Source of the DNA: [Bacillus] selenitireducens MLS10
GTDB taxonomy: Bacteria; Bacillota; Bacilli; Bacillales; Salisediminibacteriaceae
Reading direction: 5' to 3'
NCBI RefSeq assembly: GCF_000093085.1
Contig: NC_014219.1
Span: 3,464,384 to 3,528,383, forward strand
DNA length: 64,000 nt
Below, piece after piece: positions 43,027 to 52,149 of the stretch. How positions within the stretch are numbered: position 1 is the stretch's first letter; every line of letters begins with the position of its first letter. The translations under genes and the position numbers were made by a program. A model generated the notes under the pieces. The model worked only from the letters and a program-made list of their open reading frames with translations. It was not told the DNA's origin and did no database searches.

Positions 43027-43977
43027 CTAAATTTTTCTCATTTTGATTTCACTGACGAAGTGGTGATCTCCCTTCAGGAGAATCAGATCGGCACGGTGGC
43101 GGGTCGGGAGGATATTTTCATGCAGATTTTTGCGGTTGATCCGCTCCCAAATGTCCCTCGCCGTCTGTTCCGCCTCTTCGTCAGAAAGATTCGCATACTT
43201 ATGAAAATACGACTGTCTGTCCTGGAATGCCGTCTCCCTCAGCGCTTTAAACCGCTCCACATACCAGCGCAAAATATTGTCTTCCTGTGCGTCCACATAG
43301 ATGGAGAAGTCGAAGTAATCGGACACCGACACCTGATCGCTGTCATCACCCGGCTGCACTTTCGGCGGCTGCAGGACGTTGATGCCTTCGATGATGACGA
43401 TATCCGGCGATTCAACCACCTGTCGCTCTCCCGGCACAATATCATAGGTTAAGTGGGAATAGACCGGCGCTTCGGCCTTGGCTTTGCCGGATTTCAGCTC
43501 TGAGAGAAACGAAAGCAGCTTGCGGGCATCATAGCTTTCCGGAAACCCTTTTTTGTTCATGAGACCCCGGCGCTCAAGTTCTGCGTTCGGATACAAAAAA
43601 CCGTCCGTCGTGACGAGATCTACCCGCGGGTGCTTATCCCAACGGGACAAAAGGGTATGCAACACGCGGGCAATGGTGCTTTTGCCAACCGCCACACTTC
43701 CGGCTATGCCGATAATATAAGGCACTTTTTTCTCCTTCGTATGCAAAAACGTCGACCTGCTTCGATACAGCTCCTGTGCGGCGACAGTGTGGAGGTTGAT
43801 CAGACGGGTCAACGGCAGATAAATATCCGCCACTTCCTGCATATTCAGAACATCGTTGAGCCCTTTCAGCCTCTCGATCTCCCCGGGCGTAATTTCCATC
43901 GGGTACGACTGCCTGAGTTCGGCCCATTCTTCACGATCGAAGGACAGGAACGGCGAAATCTGTTCTTTCGTCTTCAT
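43027..43977 (-). CDS. coaA: Pantothenate kinase, type I
   Basis: First and rate-controlling enzyme of coenzyme A synthesis: ATP-dependent phosphorylation of pantothenate. It has 316 residues, like B. subtilis CoaA. The P-loop [12 protein letters not shown] (about 93-104) and the catalytic Asp region [13 protein letters not shown] are clear. The start is the ATG with GAGGTG about six bases upstream; an in-frame GTG directly before it is less well placed. A TGT-extended TACAAT -10 is seen about 100 bases upstream. ridA follows closely. Confidence 0.96.
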   Translation of the reverse strand: MKTKEQISPFLSFDREEWAELRQSYPMEITPGEIERLKGLNDVLNMQEVADIYLPLTRLINLHTVAAQELYRSRSTFLHTKEKKVPYIIGIAGSVAVGKSTIARVLHTLLSRWDKHPRVDLVTTDGFLYPNAELERRGLMNKKGFPESYDARKLLSFLSELKSGKAKAEAPVYSHLTYDIVPGERQVVESPDIVIIEGINVLQPPKVQPGDDSDQVSVSDYFDFSIYVDAQEDNILRWYVERFKALRETAFQDRQSYFHKYANLSDEEAEQTARDIWERINRKNLHENILPTRHRADLILLKGDHHFVSEIKMRKI

Positions 43978-44102
43978 CACAACACCTCGTTTACCTCTGC
44001 CACCTGACGGTCACAAAATAGTCATAATCATTAAAGATGTAAGTATTGTAACACAGGTTGAAGCATTCGATGACCGATCCGAACTGATTTTTTGTAAACG
44101 GT

Positions 44103-44897
44103 TTATAAACCGCCCGGTTCCGGCCCCCGACTGACGCCCGGAAGACGGACCCCTCCGTCAAGGCGGATCACTTCACCATTGAGCATCGGGTTGGAGATAA
44201 TCGCTTTGACGAGCAGCGCGTATTCATCCGGTGAGCCGATCCGGTCCGGAAACAGGACCTGTTCTTCTGCAAGCTCCCTAAGGTTCTCCTCCTTCGCCTG
44301 GTGCATCGGCGTGAAGAAGGACCCGGGTGCGACGGTCATGACCCGGATGCCGTAAGGAGACAGTTCTCTTGCGAGCGGCAGCGTCATGCTGTTCACACCG
44401 CCCATCGATGCGGCGAATGCCGCCTGTCCCGGCAGACCTTCAAAGGCCGCACTCGCACTCGTCTGAATGATGATGCCCCGCTCCCCGTTTTCATCGGGCT
44501 GGTTGTCTTTCATGATTTCCGCTGCGAGCCGGGTTACGTTGAACGTCCCGGCGAGGTTGACCCTTACAATCTCTGAAAAGACGTCCATCGTATGCGTCCC
44601 TTTTTCCTTGACCACTTCTTCCCTGTGAAAGATCCCCGCTGTGTTGATGACGCCGTGGATATCCCCGTAACGGGCGAGCCCCCGCTCGAGACTGTTTCTC
44701 ACCTGGAACTCCGAGGTCACATCCGCTTTTTCGAAGGCCACCCGCGACCCGATGTCTTCCTGCAGTGCCCGCCCTTTCAGCTCATTCTGATCGAGAATAA
44801 GCACTAGCGCTCCGTAATGTACAAGCATTCTGACGGCCGCTTCTCCAAGTCCCGACGCGCCGCCTGCCACAATAAAAACCGAACCTTTCATATCCAT
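44103..44897 (-). CDS. SDR family protein with substituted catalytic Tyr and Lys
   Basis: Short-chain dehydrogenase/reductase fold of 264 residues, most like 3-hydroxyacyl-CoA dehydrogenase type 2. The NAD-binding motif GGASGLGEA (12-20), the NTAG motif (85-88), N114 and the serine region QTSASAAFEG (145-154) are kept. The catalytic YxxxK is missing: the sequence reads FAASM, so Tyr is F161 and Lys is M165, each a one-base change. The protein may be catalytically inactive, or may bind cofactor for another role. The start is the ATG with GAGGAGG upstream, 19 codons into the open frame. It follows no operon partner; coaA lies downstream on the same strand. Confidence 0.88.
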   Translation of the reverse strand: MDMKGSVFIVAGGASGLGEAAVRMLVHYGALVLILDQNELKGRALQEDIGSRVAFEKADVTSEFQVRNSLERGLARYGDIHGVINTAGIFHREEVVKEKGTHTMDVFSEIVRVNLAGTFNVTRLAAEIMKDNQPDENGERGIIIQTSASAAFEGLPGQAAFAASMGGVNSMTLPLARELSPYGIRVMTVAPGSFFTPMHQAKEENLRELAEEQVLFPDRIGSPDEYALLVKAIISNPMLNGEVIRLDGGVRLPGVSRGPEPGGL

Positions 44898-45068
44898 ATC
44901 CCATTCCTCCTCGTTGATCTTTCGAATGGTGCCTGTACACATATCCTGATGCAACGGCCTGATGATGGTTCTTTACGTTAGTTTACTTTGCCACGACAGC
45001 CGAAAATTCCTGCATACATGCAGAATTCCTTCAAGACTTCCAATTCCTTTCACATTTAACGGAAATTC

Positions 45069-45097
45069 TTGATGTCTCGTCTGCATTAGGATACATT
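45069..45097 (+). promoter_or_regulatory. Promoter of the M20D amidohydrolase gene
   Basis: TTGATG (45069-45074), a 17-base spacer and TACATT (45092-45097), 33 bases before the ATG. Confidence 0.5.
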
Positions 45098-45130
45098 GAA
45101 TACATAGCATCATGATCACAGGAGGCATTT

Positions 45131-46297
45131 ATGGATATAAAAGATATAATCAGGAACATCGAAGCGCGAAGGGAGGCGTGGTACACCGTCAGTCAGGCGA
45201 TCGGACACCGCCCTGAACTCGGTAACGAAGAGTTTTTCGCCCAACAGACGCTCACAGAAGCACTGCGAAACGAGGGCTTTCAGGTGACGGAAGGGGTAGC
45301 CGACACCCCGACTTCATTTGAAGCCGTCTACGACTCCGGCAATAATGGGCCCCACATCGGGTATATGAGTGAATATGACGCCCTCCCGGACATCGGGCAC
45401 GCATGCGGACACAACCTCATCGGCACACAGAGCATCGCGGCGGCCGTTGCCCTGAAAGAGGCTGTGGACACTTATGGCGGTGCAGTCTATGTATACGGCA
45501 CACCTGCGGAAGAGACGAACGGCGCCAAGGTGACGATGGCTGACGCGGGGCTCTTCGATCATCTCGATGCAGCCATGATGGCGCATCCTGCCAGTGACTA
45601 TGTCCGGAGCGGTTCGTCTCAGGCAATGGATGCCATTGAGCTGCGCTTTTACGGAAAAAGCGCCCATGCCGCCGCAGCACCGGAACAGGGGATCAATGCG
45701 CTTGATGCCGTCATTCAGACCTTCAACGGCATTAACGCCCTCCGCCAGCACATCCCCTCCCACGCGAGAATTCACGGTGTGATTCCCGATGGCGGGACCG
45801 CTGCCAATGTCGTGCCGGATTATGCGTCCGCCCGCTTTTATGTCCGGGCTTCTGACCGCGCGACGACAGATCAGCTCGCCGACAAGCTGCACCGCACCGC
45901 GAAAGGGGCCGCTCTCGCCACCGGAGCCCGCCTCGAGACGTCCAATTATGAATTCTCCTATGACGAGATGCGGACGAACGGGCCGCTGTCTGATCTGTTC
46001 ACGGATTCCCTCGTCTCCCTGGGCATTCCGGAAACAGAGATCCTGACAGACCGGGATGGAACCGGATCCATTGATATGGGCAACGTCAGTCTCCGGTGTC
46101 CGGCGATTCATCCCTATGTGAAAATCAGCGATACCGCCGTTAATGGCCACACCCATGAATTCCGGGAAGCTGCCCTCAGTGATCGGGGATTTGAAGGCAT
46201 GATGACCGGTGCAAAGGCCCTTGCCCTGACCGGATTCAAACTTCTCAGCGATCCTGCTTCACTGCAGGCTGTGAAGCAGGAGTTTCAAAAAAAGTAG
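45131..46297 (+). CDS. M20 family amidohydrolase (AbgB/ACY1L2-like)
   Basis: Zinc/manganese-dependent amidohydrolase of 388 residues. Motifs: EYDALPDIGHACGHNL (about 80-95) with the metal His and Cys/His ligands, GTPAEETNGAK with the Glu pair (about 119-129), AHPASDY, and the lid domain with KSAHAAAAPEQGINALDAV. Relatives hydrolyse p-aminobenzoyl-glutamate, N-acyl amino acids or beta-alanyl-lysine-type dipeptides, so the substrate is uncertain. AGGAGG precedes the ATG. It is a second M20-type enzyme, not closely similar to the one at 2574. Confidence 0.92.
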   Translation: MDIKDIIRNIEARREAWYTVSQAIGHRPELGNEEFFAQQTLTEALRNEGFQVTEGVADTPTSFEAVYDSGNNGPHIGYMSEYDALPDIGHACGHNLIGTQSIAAAVALKEAVDTYGGAVYVYGTPAEETNGAKVTMADAGLFDHLDAAMMAHPASDYVRSGSSQAMDAIELRFYGKSAHAAAAPEQGINALDAVIQTFNGINALRQHIPSHARIHGVIPDGGTAANVVPDYASARFYVRASDRATTDQLADKLHRTAKGAALATGARLETSNYEFSYDEMRTNGPLSDLFTDSLVSLGIPETEILTDRDGTGSIDMGNVSLRCPAIHPYVKISDTAVNGHTHEFREAALSDRGFEGMMTGAKALALTGFKLLSDPASLQAVKQEFQKK

Positions 46298-46429
46298 AGA
46301 CATTTCAGCTTCTCGCCAAGCCTGTACAGCGAAAGGCTCAGTTGCATGTCTCCTTTACGACGTTACAACTTCCTGAAGTGTCACTTAACAACCGTCGCAT
46401 CATCAGTCTGTTCATTAATTTGGAGGTGT

Positions 46430-46849
46430 ATGAACGTGTCAAAACGGTTTAAACGGGAGGAACCTCTCCGCTATGAATTTGCAAGACCCGTCGATACAAC
46501 GTTTCGTATCAGCCAGCTCAAAGGGGAATCCTTTGAAAGCAAATCCGCCAAAGGAGTTCTCCTCAACATCAGCCCCGGGGGCCTTCGCCTTATGACAGAT
46601 CTCGACTTGCCAAAAGGACAGGACATTCTGCTCACCTTTGATATTCAGCTCGGCGGGCATGCCTTGACACCTGAAGGGGAAGTTGTCTGGAAAGAAAAGC
46701 GCGGCAATTCGTTCATTTACGGCATCGATTTCTCTGAAGACCCTGAACTCGAGAAAACCGTATTCGCCGCCTTGAAAGCGTATGCCGTACACGAGCGAAA
46801 CGAAACTGCAAACAGAGCTGCGAAAAGACGACGTCCTTTTGATGCATAG
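46430..46849 (+). CDS. PilZ domain protein
   Basis: Small cytoplasmic protein of 139 residues with a PilZ beta-barrel, the common receptor for cyclic di-GMP. The basic N-terminal stretch KRFKREEPLRYEF supplies the arginines that normally hold the nucleotide, and NISPGGLRL (about 50-58) is the D/NxSxxG motif. GGAGG lies three bases before the ATG and nine before a GTG two codons later, so the true start may be 46436. It suggests cyclic di-GMP control of motility or polysaccharide; the locus at 52150-57782 is a plausible target, but no direct link is visible. Confidence 0.87.
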   Translation: MNVSKRFKREEPLRYEFARPVDTTFRISQLKGESFESKSAKGVLLNISPGGLRLMTDLDLPKGQDILLTFDIQLGGHALTPEGEVVWKEKRGNSFIYGIDFSEDPELEKTVFAALKAYAVHERNETANRAAKRRRPFDA

Positions 46850-46881
46850 GTGCGTCAATCAGACATGAAAGGAGCTCTCAA

Positions 46882-47580
46882 ATGAAACCCATCGGACTGA
46901 TCGGCGGCATGAGCTGGGAATCAACGGTGAGCTATTACGAGGCAATGAACCGCCTCGTCCGCACTCGTAAGGGCGGGCTTCACTCCCTGCCTGTTTATAT
47001 GGCGAGCGTCGATTTTGCGCCATACGCCCATATGCAAAAAGAAGGGGACTGGAACGGGATCGGCCGACAGCTGAATCAGGAGGCTCTCCGCCTTGAGAAA
47101 GCCGGGGCAGAGGCGATTGTCCTCGCCACCAACACGATGCACGCCGTTGCGGACGACATTGCCTCAGGTCTGTCGATTCCGTTTCTTCATATCGGAGATG
47201 TCGCCGCGAAAAAGATTTCGTCCCAGGGTCTGAAGACTGTCGGGCTTCTCGGCACAAGCTTTACGATGGAACAGCCCTTTTACCACGAGCGGCTCAACGC
47301 AAACGGCATTCAAACGCTCATCCCATCTGAGGAAGACCGTATCTTTATTCACGACGCGATCTTCACGGAGCTGTGCATGGGGGTTTTTAAACATGAGACA
47401 AAGGCGCGCTTTCTCGCGATTATGGACCGGCTCAGACAAGATGGCGCGGAAGGCATCGTCCTCGGCTGCACCGAAATCCCCCTTCTCATCAAAGAGGGCG
47501 ATACCGATATGCCACTGTTTAACACACCGGAGATTCACGCCGAAGAGGCGGTGGCCTTTGCCACAGCGGACCCTTTCTGA
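46882..47580 (+). CDS. Aspartate/glutamate racemase family protein
   Basis: PLP-independent amino acid racemase of 232 residues, like E. coli YgeA. The expected first catalytic cysteine is T83 (in ATNTMH) and the second is C196 in GCTEIP. This Thr/Cys asymmetry is known in the YgeA group, where substrate range includes several amino acids with low activity. N-terminal GLIGGMSWEST binds the substrate carboxylate. AAAGGAG precedes the ATG. It lies 32 bases after the PilZ gene, so co-transcription is possible. Probably involved in D-amino acid metabolism. Confidence 0.9.
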   Translation: MKPIGLIGGMSWESTVSYYEAMNRLVRTRKGGLHSLPVYMASVDFAPYAHMQKEGDWNGIGRQLNQEALRLEKAGAEAIVLATNTMHAVADDIASGLSIPFLHIGDVAAKKISSQGLKTVGLLGTSFTMEQPFYHERLNANGIQTLIPSEEDRIFIHDAIFTELCMGVFKHETKARFLAIMDRLRQDGAEGIVLGCTEIPLLIKEGDTDMPLFNTPEIHAEEAVAFATADPF

Positions 47581-47585
47581 CAGAC

Positions 47586-47629
47586 AAAAGCCGGCCAACA
47601 CCCCGATATGCGGGATGTTGGCCGGCTTT
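47586..47629. terminator. Bidirectional terminator between racemase and glnS
   Basis: A 14-bp stem AAAGCCGGCCAACA/TGTTGGCCGGCTTT with an inner CCCG/CGGG. Confidence 0.9.
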
Positions 47630-47658
47630 CTTGTATGAATCCGTTCGATTCTTGCCTG

Positions 47659-49305
47659 TTACAGCTTAAACGAACTCTTCAGGCTGACGATCCGGTTAAA
47701 GACCGGCTTTTCAGCTGTGCTGTCTTTCGGGTCGACGTTGAAATAGCCGTGGCGGAAAAACTGGAACTTATCCTGAGGCTTCAGGTCGTTCATATTCTCT
47801 TCCACGAAGCCCTGTGTCACTTCAAGAGAGTCCGGATTCACCTGATCGAGGAAGTCATCGCCGGACAGCTCATCGTTAATGAGTGAATCATAAAGACGGA
47901 ATTCTGCCGGAACCGCCTTCGTCGCTTCGACGAAATGCAAGGTTCCTTTGACTTTACGGCCTTCGAATCCGGATCCGCTCTTCGTCTCCGGGTCGTACGT
48001 GCAGTGCACTTCCACGACGTTTCCTTCATCATCTTTCACGAAGTCGTGGCACTTGATGAAGTAGGCGTGCTTGATGCGGACTTCATTCCCCGGGAAGAGG
48101 CGGAAATACTTCTTCGGCGGATCTTCCATGAAGTCTTCCTGTTCGATGTAGATTTCTCTTGAGAACGGAATCATCCTTGTCCCCATCTCCGGGTTTTCCG
48201 GATTGATATCCGCTTCGAGCCACTCCACTTCCCCTTCCGGGTAGTTCGTAATGATCACCTTGAGGGGCTTCAGGACCGACATCGTGCGTGGCGCGTCCAT
48301 CTTGAGGTCTTCCCTTACAAAATGCTCGAGCATCCGCACATCCACGAGGTTATCCGCCTTCGCGACCCCGATCTCCCTGCAAAACTGCTTCACCGATTCG
48401 GCGGTAAACCCTCTTCGTCTAAGCCCGGAAATCGTCGGCATTCGCGGATCATCCCAGCCGTCAACGAAGGCTTCATCCACGAGCTCTTTGAGCTTTCGTT
48501 TACTCATAACGGTGTTCGTCAGATTCAGGCGGGCAAATTCGATCTGCTTCGGATGCGCGTCAAAGTCTGCCCGGGCGACAACCCAGTCATAAAAAGGGCG
48601 CTGATCCTGAAACTCCAACGTACAGATCGAATGGGTCACGCCTTCAATCACGTCTTCCATCGGGTGGGCGTACGTGTACATCGGATAAATACACCACGTG
48701 TCACCGGTATGGTGGTGCGGCGTGTGCGAAATACGGTACAAGACCGGGTCCCGGAGGTTGATGTTCGGTGACGCCATATCAATCTTCGCACGAAGCACCT
48801 TTTCCCCGTTCTTATACTTGCCGTCTTTCATCTCCTCAAAGAGCTTCAGGTTCTCTTCGACCGACCGGTTACGGTGCGGGCTTTCTTTTCCCGGTTCTTT
48901 TAACGTGCCGCGCATGTCACGGATCTCTTCTTGTGAGGAGTCATCCACATACGCCTCGTTGCTCCGGATCAGCTTCTGTGCCTGCTCGTACATCTGATCG
49001 AAATAGTTCGACGCATAGCAGAGATTCTCCCACTCATAGCCGAGCCACTCGATGTCCTCTTTAATCGCGTCGATGTATTCCTGATCTTCTTTTAACGGGT
49101 TCGTATCATCAAAGCGGAGATTGGTGCTTCCGCCAAACTCATCGGCCAGTTCAAAGTTCAGGACGATGGATTTCGCATGGCCGATGTGCAGATAGCCGTT
49201 CGGCTCAGGAGGAAAACGGGTCACGACACCGTCATAGGTGCCTTCAGCCAGATCGTTTTTGACGATATGTTTAATGAAGTTTGAAGAACTCTTTGTCTCA
49301 CTCAT
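47659..49305 (-). CDS. glnS: Glutaminyl-tRNA synthetase
   Basis: Class I aminoacyl-tRNA synthetase of 548 residues that charges tRNA-Gln directly. The HIGH motif is H40-I-G-H43 in [14 protein letters not shown], the KMSKS counterpart is VMSKR in the middle, and the C-terminal half is the beta-barrel anticodon-binding domain. The bacterial GlnRS form is recognised by these and by the [19 protein letters not shown] segment. Most bacilli lack GlnRS and use GluRS plus the GatCAB amidotransferase, so this gene is unusual for the context. The start is the ATG with AAAGGTGAG upstream, four codons inside the open frame. It lies 41 bases downstream of the rRNA methyltransferase gene. Confidence 0.96.
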   Translation of the reverse strand: MSETKSSSNFIKHIVKNDLAEGTYDGVVTRFPPEPNGYLHIGHAKSIVLNFELADEFGGSTNLRFDDTNPLKEDQEYIDAIKEDIEWLGYEWENLCYASNYFDQMYEQAQKLIRSNEAYVDDSSQEEIRDMRGTLKEPGKESPHRNRSVEENLKLFEEMKDGKYKNGEKVLRAKIDMASPNINLRDPVLYRISHTPHHHTGDTWCIYPMYTYAHPMEDVIEGVTHSICTLEFQDQRPFYDWVVARADFDAHPKQIEFARLNLTNTVMSKRKLKELVDEAFVDGWDDPRMPTISGLRRRGFTAESVKQFCREIGVAKADNLVDVRMLEHFVREDLKMDAPRTMSVLKPLKVIITNYPEGEVEWLEADINPENPEMGTRMIPFSREIYIEQEDFMEDPPKKYFRLFPGNEVRIKHAYFIKCHDFVKDDEGNVVEVHCTYDPETKSGSGFEGRKVKGTLHFVEATKAVPAEFRLYDSLINDELSGDDFLDQVNPDSLEVTQGFVEENMNDLKPQDKFQFFRHGYFNVDPKDSTAEKPVFNRIVSLKSSFKL

Positions 49306-49346
49306 ACTTACACTCACCTTTCTGCCATTATCGTATCGGGACGGTC

Positions 49347-50543
49347 CTAACCGTCTTTTCGCTGCAGGATCAAGACTTTCAGGTACATGCCTTCTTTAAA
49401 AGAAGGATCCGTCTTGAAATCGGACGGCAAACCGAAGGATTCGAGAACCCTGAACGGAACCCCGGCTTCCTGGAACGCCTCGCCGACGGTTTTTCGGAAC
49501 CGCTGCGGGGCAACGCCTGCATGGTTCATCGACGCGACGATGATGCCGTTCTCTTCGGTGACGGCAATCGCGTCCAATAAGAGCTTCTTATAGTCTTTCT
49601 TCGCACTGAACGTCGTTTTTTTCGTCCGGGCAAAGCTCGGCGGGTCGAGAATCACCATGCCAAACGTCCGCCCACGGCGCTCGGTCCGCTTCAGAAACTG
49701 AAAGGCATCGTCGACGATGATATCATGATCTTCAGCGTCAAGCTGATTCATCGCGAACTGTTCCGCGGTCTTTTCTTTGCTGCGGTTTGCCGCATCGACG
49801 TTCACCGTCTTGAGAGAACCGCCGAGTGCTGCGAAAACCGAAAACACGCCTGTGTAGGAGAACGTGTTTAACACCGTCCGTCCTTTCGCATGTTTCTCAA
49901 GGATCGCACGCCGGACTTCCCGTTGATCGTGGAAGAAGCCGACCATCGCGCCATCGTTTAAGTCGACGGCAATGCTCACGTTGTTTTCAAAGACGACGAG
50001 AGGAGACGGGGCCTGTTCACCCGTGACAAAATCGTCGTCCTCCACGTACTGACCGGCTTTCGCAAAGCGTTTTTTCTCGTAGATGCCGATCGCATCGGAA
50101 TTCCTGAGCAGGCTGTCCACGAACTGCTCTTTGAACTGATACGCACCTTCACTGTACCAGTGAATGACGTAGTACCGTTCGTAATAGTCAATAATGACGC
50201 CGCCAAAGCCGTCCCCTTCTCCGTTAAAGACCCGAAAAGCCGTTGTCGATGCGTCTTCGTAATAGCCCTGACGGACACCAATCGCCTTCAGAATGAGCCG
50301 GTCGATAAAATCCTGATTCAGTTTTTCACCGGGCTTGCGGCTGACGATCCAGCCGACGCCTTTGTTCTGTTCACCGTGGTAGCCTTTGCCGATAAATTGT
50401 CCGCGCTCATCCGTCACGTCGAGGATCTGTCCTTCTTTCTTCAATACCTCCGGATTTGTCAGACAATCCTTTGTGAGAAGCGGATAGCCGTCTTTATAAC
50501 GCTTTACTTCTCCCTGTTGAATCTTTACTGTGATTTCATTCAT
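49347..50543 (-). CDS. Class I SAM-dependent rRNA methyltransferase (RlmI-like)
   Basis: RNA cytosine-C5 methyltransferase-like protein of 398 residues. An N-terminal PUA domain (about 1-80) is followed by a linker and a Rossmann methyltransferase domain with [20 protein letters not shown] (about 224-243) for SAM binding and the [10 protein letters not shown] catalytic motif (about 306-315). It resembles E. coli RlmI and B. subtilis YwbD; target base inferred from the family to be a 23S rRNA cytosine. GGAGG lies upstream of the ATG. First gene before glnS. Confidence 0.9.
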   Translation of the reverse strand: MNEITVKIQQGEVKRYKDGYPLLTKDCLTNPEVLKKEGQILDVTDERGQFIGKGYHGEQNKGVGWIVSRKPGEKLNQDFIDRLILKAIGVRQGYYEDASTTAFRVFNGEGDGFGGVIIDYYERYYVIHWYSEGAYQFKEQFVDSLLRNSDAIGIYEKKRFAKAGQYVEDDDFVTGEQAPSPLVVFENNVSIAVDLNDGAMVGFFHDQREVRRAILEKHAKGRTVLNTFSYTGVFSVFAALGGSLKTVNVDAANRSKEKTAEQFAMNQLDAEDHDIIVDDAFQFLKRTERRGRTFGMVILDPPSFARTKKTTFSAKKDYKKLLLDAIAVTEENGIIVASMNHAGVAPQRFRKTVGEAFQEAGVPFRVLESFGLPSDFKTDPSFKEGMYLKVLILQRKDG

Positions 50544-50610
50544 TCATATCCTCCGTTCGATCATGCCTTCCGTTTAACATCATATCGTGTTTTTCTTTGA
50601 AAAGAAACCG

Positions 50611-50654
50611 CAAAAGCACCCCGGAAGCCTTTTCATCGAAAAAAGCCGGGGTGC
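50611..50654 (-). terminator. Terminator after yidC
   Basis: GCACCCCGG/CCGGGGTGC stem with an inner CTTTT/AAAAG pairing, followed by TTTT on the minus strand. Confidence 0.83.
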
Positions 50655-50664
50655 CTGGTTATGA

Positions 50665-51525
50665 TTATGTCGACTCAGATGGTGCTGCTTCCTTTTTCAT
50701 CAGTGCCCGTTCACGGAGTTCGCGGTTTTTCTCCCGAAACATCCACTTGAACACCAGCGTCTGTGCGATCAAAAAGAGCCCGCCGATGGTCCAGTAGAGA
50801 GGCAGAGCCGCAGAGACCATAAACGAGAATCCGCCCATCATGACCGGTGTGAGGTAGCCAAAAACGGCCATCTGCTTCTTTTGCGTCTCCTCCATCCCGA
50901 ACAGGGAGATCCTGAACTGGATGAAGTAAACAAGAGCCGCAAGAATCGGCAGGATCAAGTCCGTCTCACCGAGGCTGAACCAGAGAAACTGCTGGGAAGC
51001 GATCTCTTCTGTGCGCATAATCGCCTGGTAAAAGCCGATCAGAATCGGCAGCTGAATGAGCATCGGCAGGCAACCCATCGACGTCAGCGGATTAAACTGA
51101 TGCTTCGTGTAAATGCCCATCATTTCCTGTTGCATCTCCTGCTGGGCTTCCGGTTCTTTTTTGTCTTTATACTTTGCCTTTAACGCCTCCAGCTCCGGCT
51201 GAATTTCGATCATTTTTTTCTTTGTTCCAAGCTGGGTGCGCTGCTGTTTGAGCATGAGCGGCATGAGTCCGGTGCGGATCAGAACGGTCATCATGATGAT
51301 GGAAGCCCCGTAGCTTCCGCCAAAGAGATCCGCAAAAAACGTCAGCAAATAAGAAAACGGATAGATGACGTAGTGATTAAAGAAACCGGTCGTCTCTGCG
51401 TTGATCGGTTCCATGGCCGCTACCTGCTGACAGCCGCTCAGGATAACCAGAATGAGCGCCGCCACAATCAGCAAGAGCCCATGTTTACGTGCAGGACGGG
51501 TGAATCGATGATGCCAGATAGTCAT
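50665..51525 (-). CDS. yidC: Membrane protein insertase YidC/OxaA (lipoprotein form)
   Basis: Membrane insertase of 286 residues. The signal peptide ends with LSGC, giving a lipidated C32, as in Gram-positive YidC1/YidC2. Five core helices follow; the conserved hydrophilic-groove arginine is in MTVLIRTGLMPLML, and the cytoplasmic helical hairpin is the KYKDKKEPEAQQEMQQ region. The C-terminal tail is moderately basic. GGGAGTG precedes the ATG. It is not next to rnpA or jag, so it is likely a second paralogue (YqjG-like) rather than SpoIIIJ. It overlaps the upstream gene by 41 bases. Confidence 0.94.
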   Translation of the reverse strand: MTIWHHRFTRPARKHGLLLIVAALILVILSGCQQVAAMEPINAETTGFFNHYVIYPFSYLLTFFADLFGGSYGASIIMMTVLIRTGLMPLMLKQQRTQLGTKKKMIEIQPELEALKAKYKDKKEPEAQQEMQQEMMGIYTKHQFNPLTSMGCLPMLIQLPILIGFYQAIMRTEEIASQQFLWFSLGETDLILPILAALVYFIQFRISLFGMEETQKKQMAVFGYLTPVMMGGFSFMVSAALPLYWTIGGLFLIAQTLVFKWMFREKNRELRERALMKKEAAPSEST

Positions 51526-51844
51526 GTTGGATACACTCCCTTTTTAATGGTTGTCTTTCATTCATTACGAGGGAGTTGCCATGCTCATCATCATCGTCAT
51601 CCGGGGCGAGTTTTCGTTGAATCATTGTCACAAGACGGATCGGCCAGTGATCCGCTGCCGTATCCGCCTCTGTCATAACGAGATTCAGCTGCCATGGGCG
51701 CAGCCATTTCCTGCGCATATGATGGGTACCGATACTGCCGCCTGAACGGACAAACAAAAACCCGAGTCTCGCAGACGTCACGGTCATGATCAGCCCTACT
51801 GTCATCAGTACAGGCACGAGATCCTGATACACTTCGATCATCAT
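51485..51844 (-). CDS. Small membrane-anchored protein upstream of yidC
   Basis: A 119-residue protein I do not recognise. Residues 8-33 are a hydrophobic N-terminal segment, followed by a basic patch (MRRKWLRP) and a DDDDDE acidic run. The ribosome binding site AAAGGAGGTGA is near-perfect and a promoter lies upstream, which argues for real translation. Its last 13 codons overlap the start of yidC in another frame, so translation of the two is likely coupled. It might affect YidC production or partner with it, but that is inference. Confidence 0.7.
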   Translation of the reverse strand: MMIEVYQDLVPVLMTVGLIMTVTSARLGFLFVRSGGSIGTHHMRRKWLRPWQLNLVMTEADTAADHWPIRLVTMIQRKLAPDDDDDEHGNSLVMNERQPLKRECIQHDYLASSIHPSCT

Positions 51845-52149
51845 CGATTCACCTCCTTTCAGAATATCTGTATCATGCGCTTTTTGCGCTGTTTCGTCAA
51901 GGCTTCTGTCCCTTTACGGACAATTGTTCATCAAGGTTTCACCTTCGCCCGCCACTGCCTATCCCGCCTTTTTGAAGCCCCTCCCCGATCCGTACAGTAA
52001 GGATCAAAAAGAAGAAATCCTAATCTGAAAATAAAGATGTACTTTCCGGACAAATCTGATTATATTTAACTTAAACAATACGATGATAATCAGCCCCGAA
52101 AACCGTTGCAACATGGTTTCACCACTTTTCACAAATACCGAGGAAAGAA
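51845..52149. other. Divergent intergenic region upstream of the yidC unit and the GH-A gene
   Basis: About 305 bases. The left part carries the leftward promoter listed separately. CTGATTAT and ATAATCAG form an 8-bp inverted repeat near 52050-52097. I see no convincing rightward -35/-10 pair for the 1020-residue gene and no small gene or RNA. Confidence 0.5.
51872..51900 (-). promoter_or_regulatory. Promoter of the small protein-yidC unit
   Basis: On the minus strand TTGACG (51900-51895), a 17-base spacer and CATGAT (51877-51872), about 28 bases before the ATG. Confidence 0.6.

Noticed and set aside
45314-46156. 280-codon open frame on the minus strand
   Set aside because: Antisense to the M20D amidohydrolase, no ribosome binding site and no domain.
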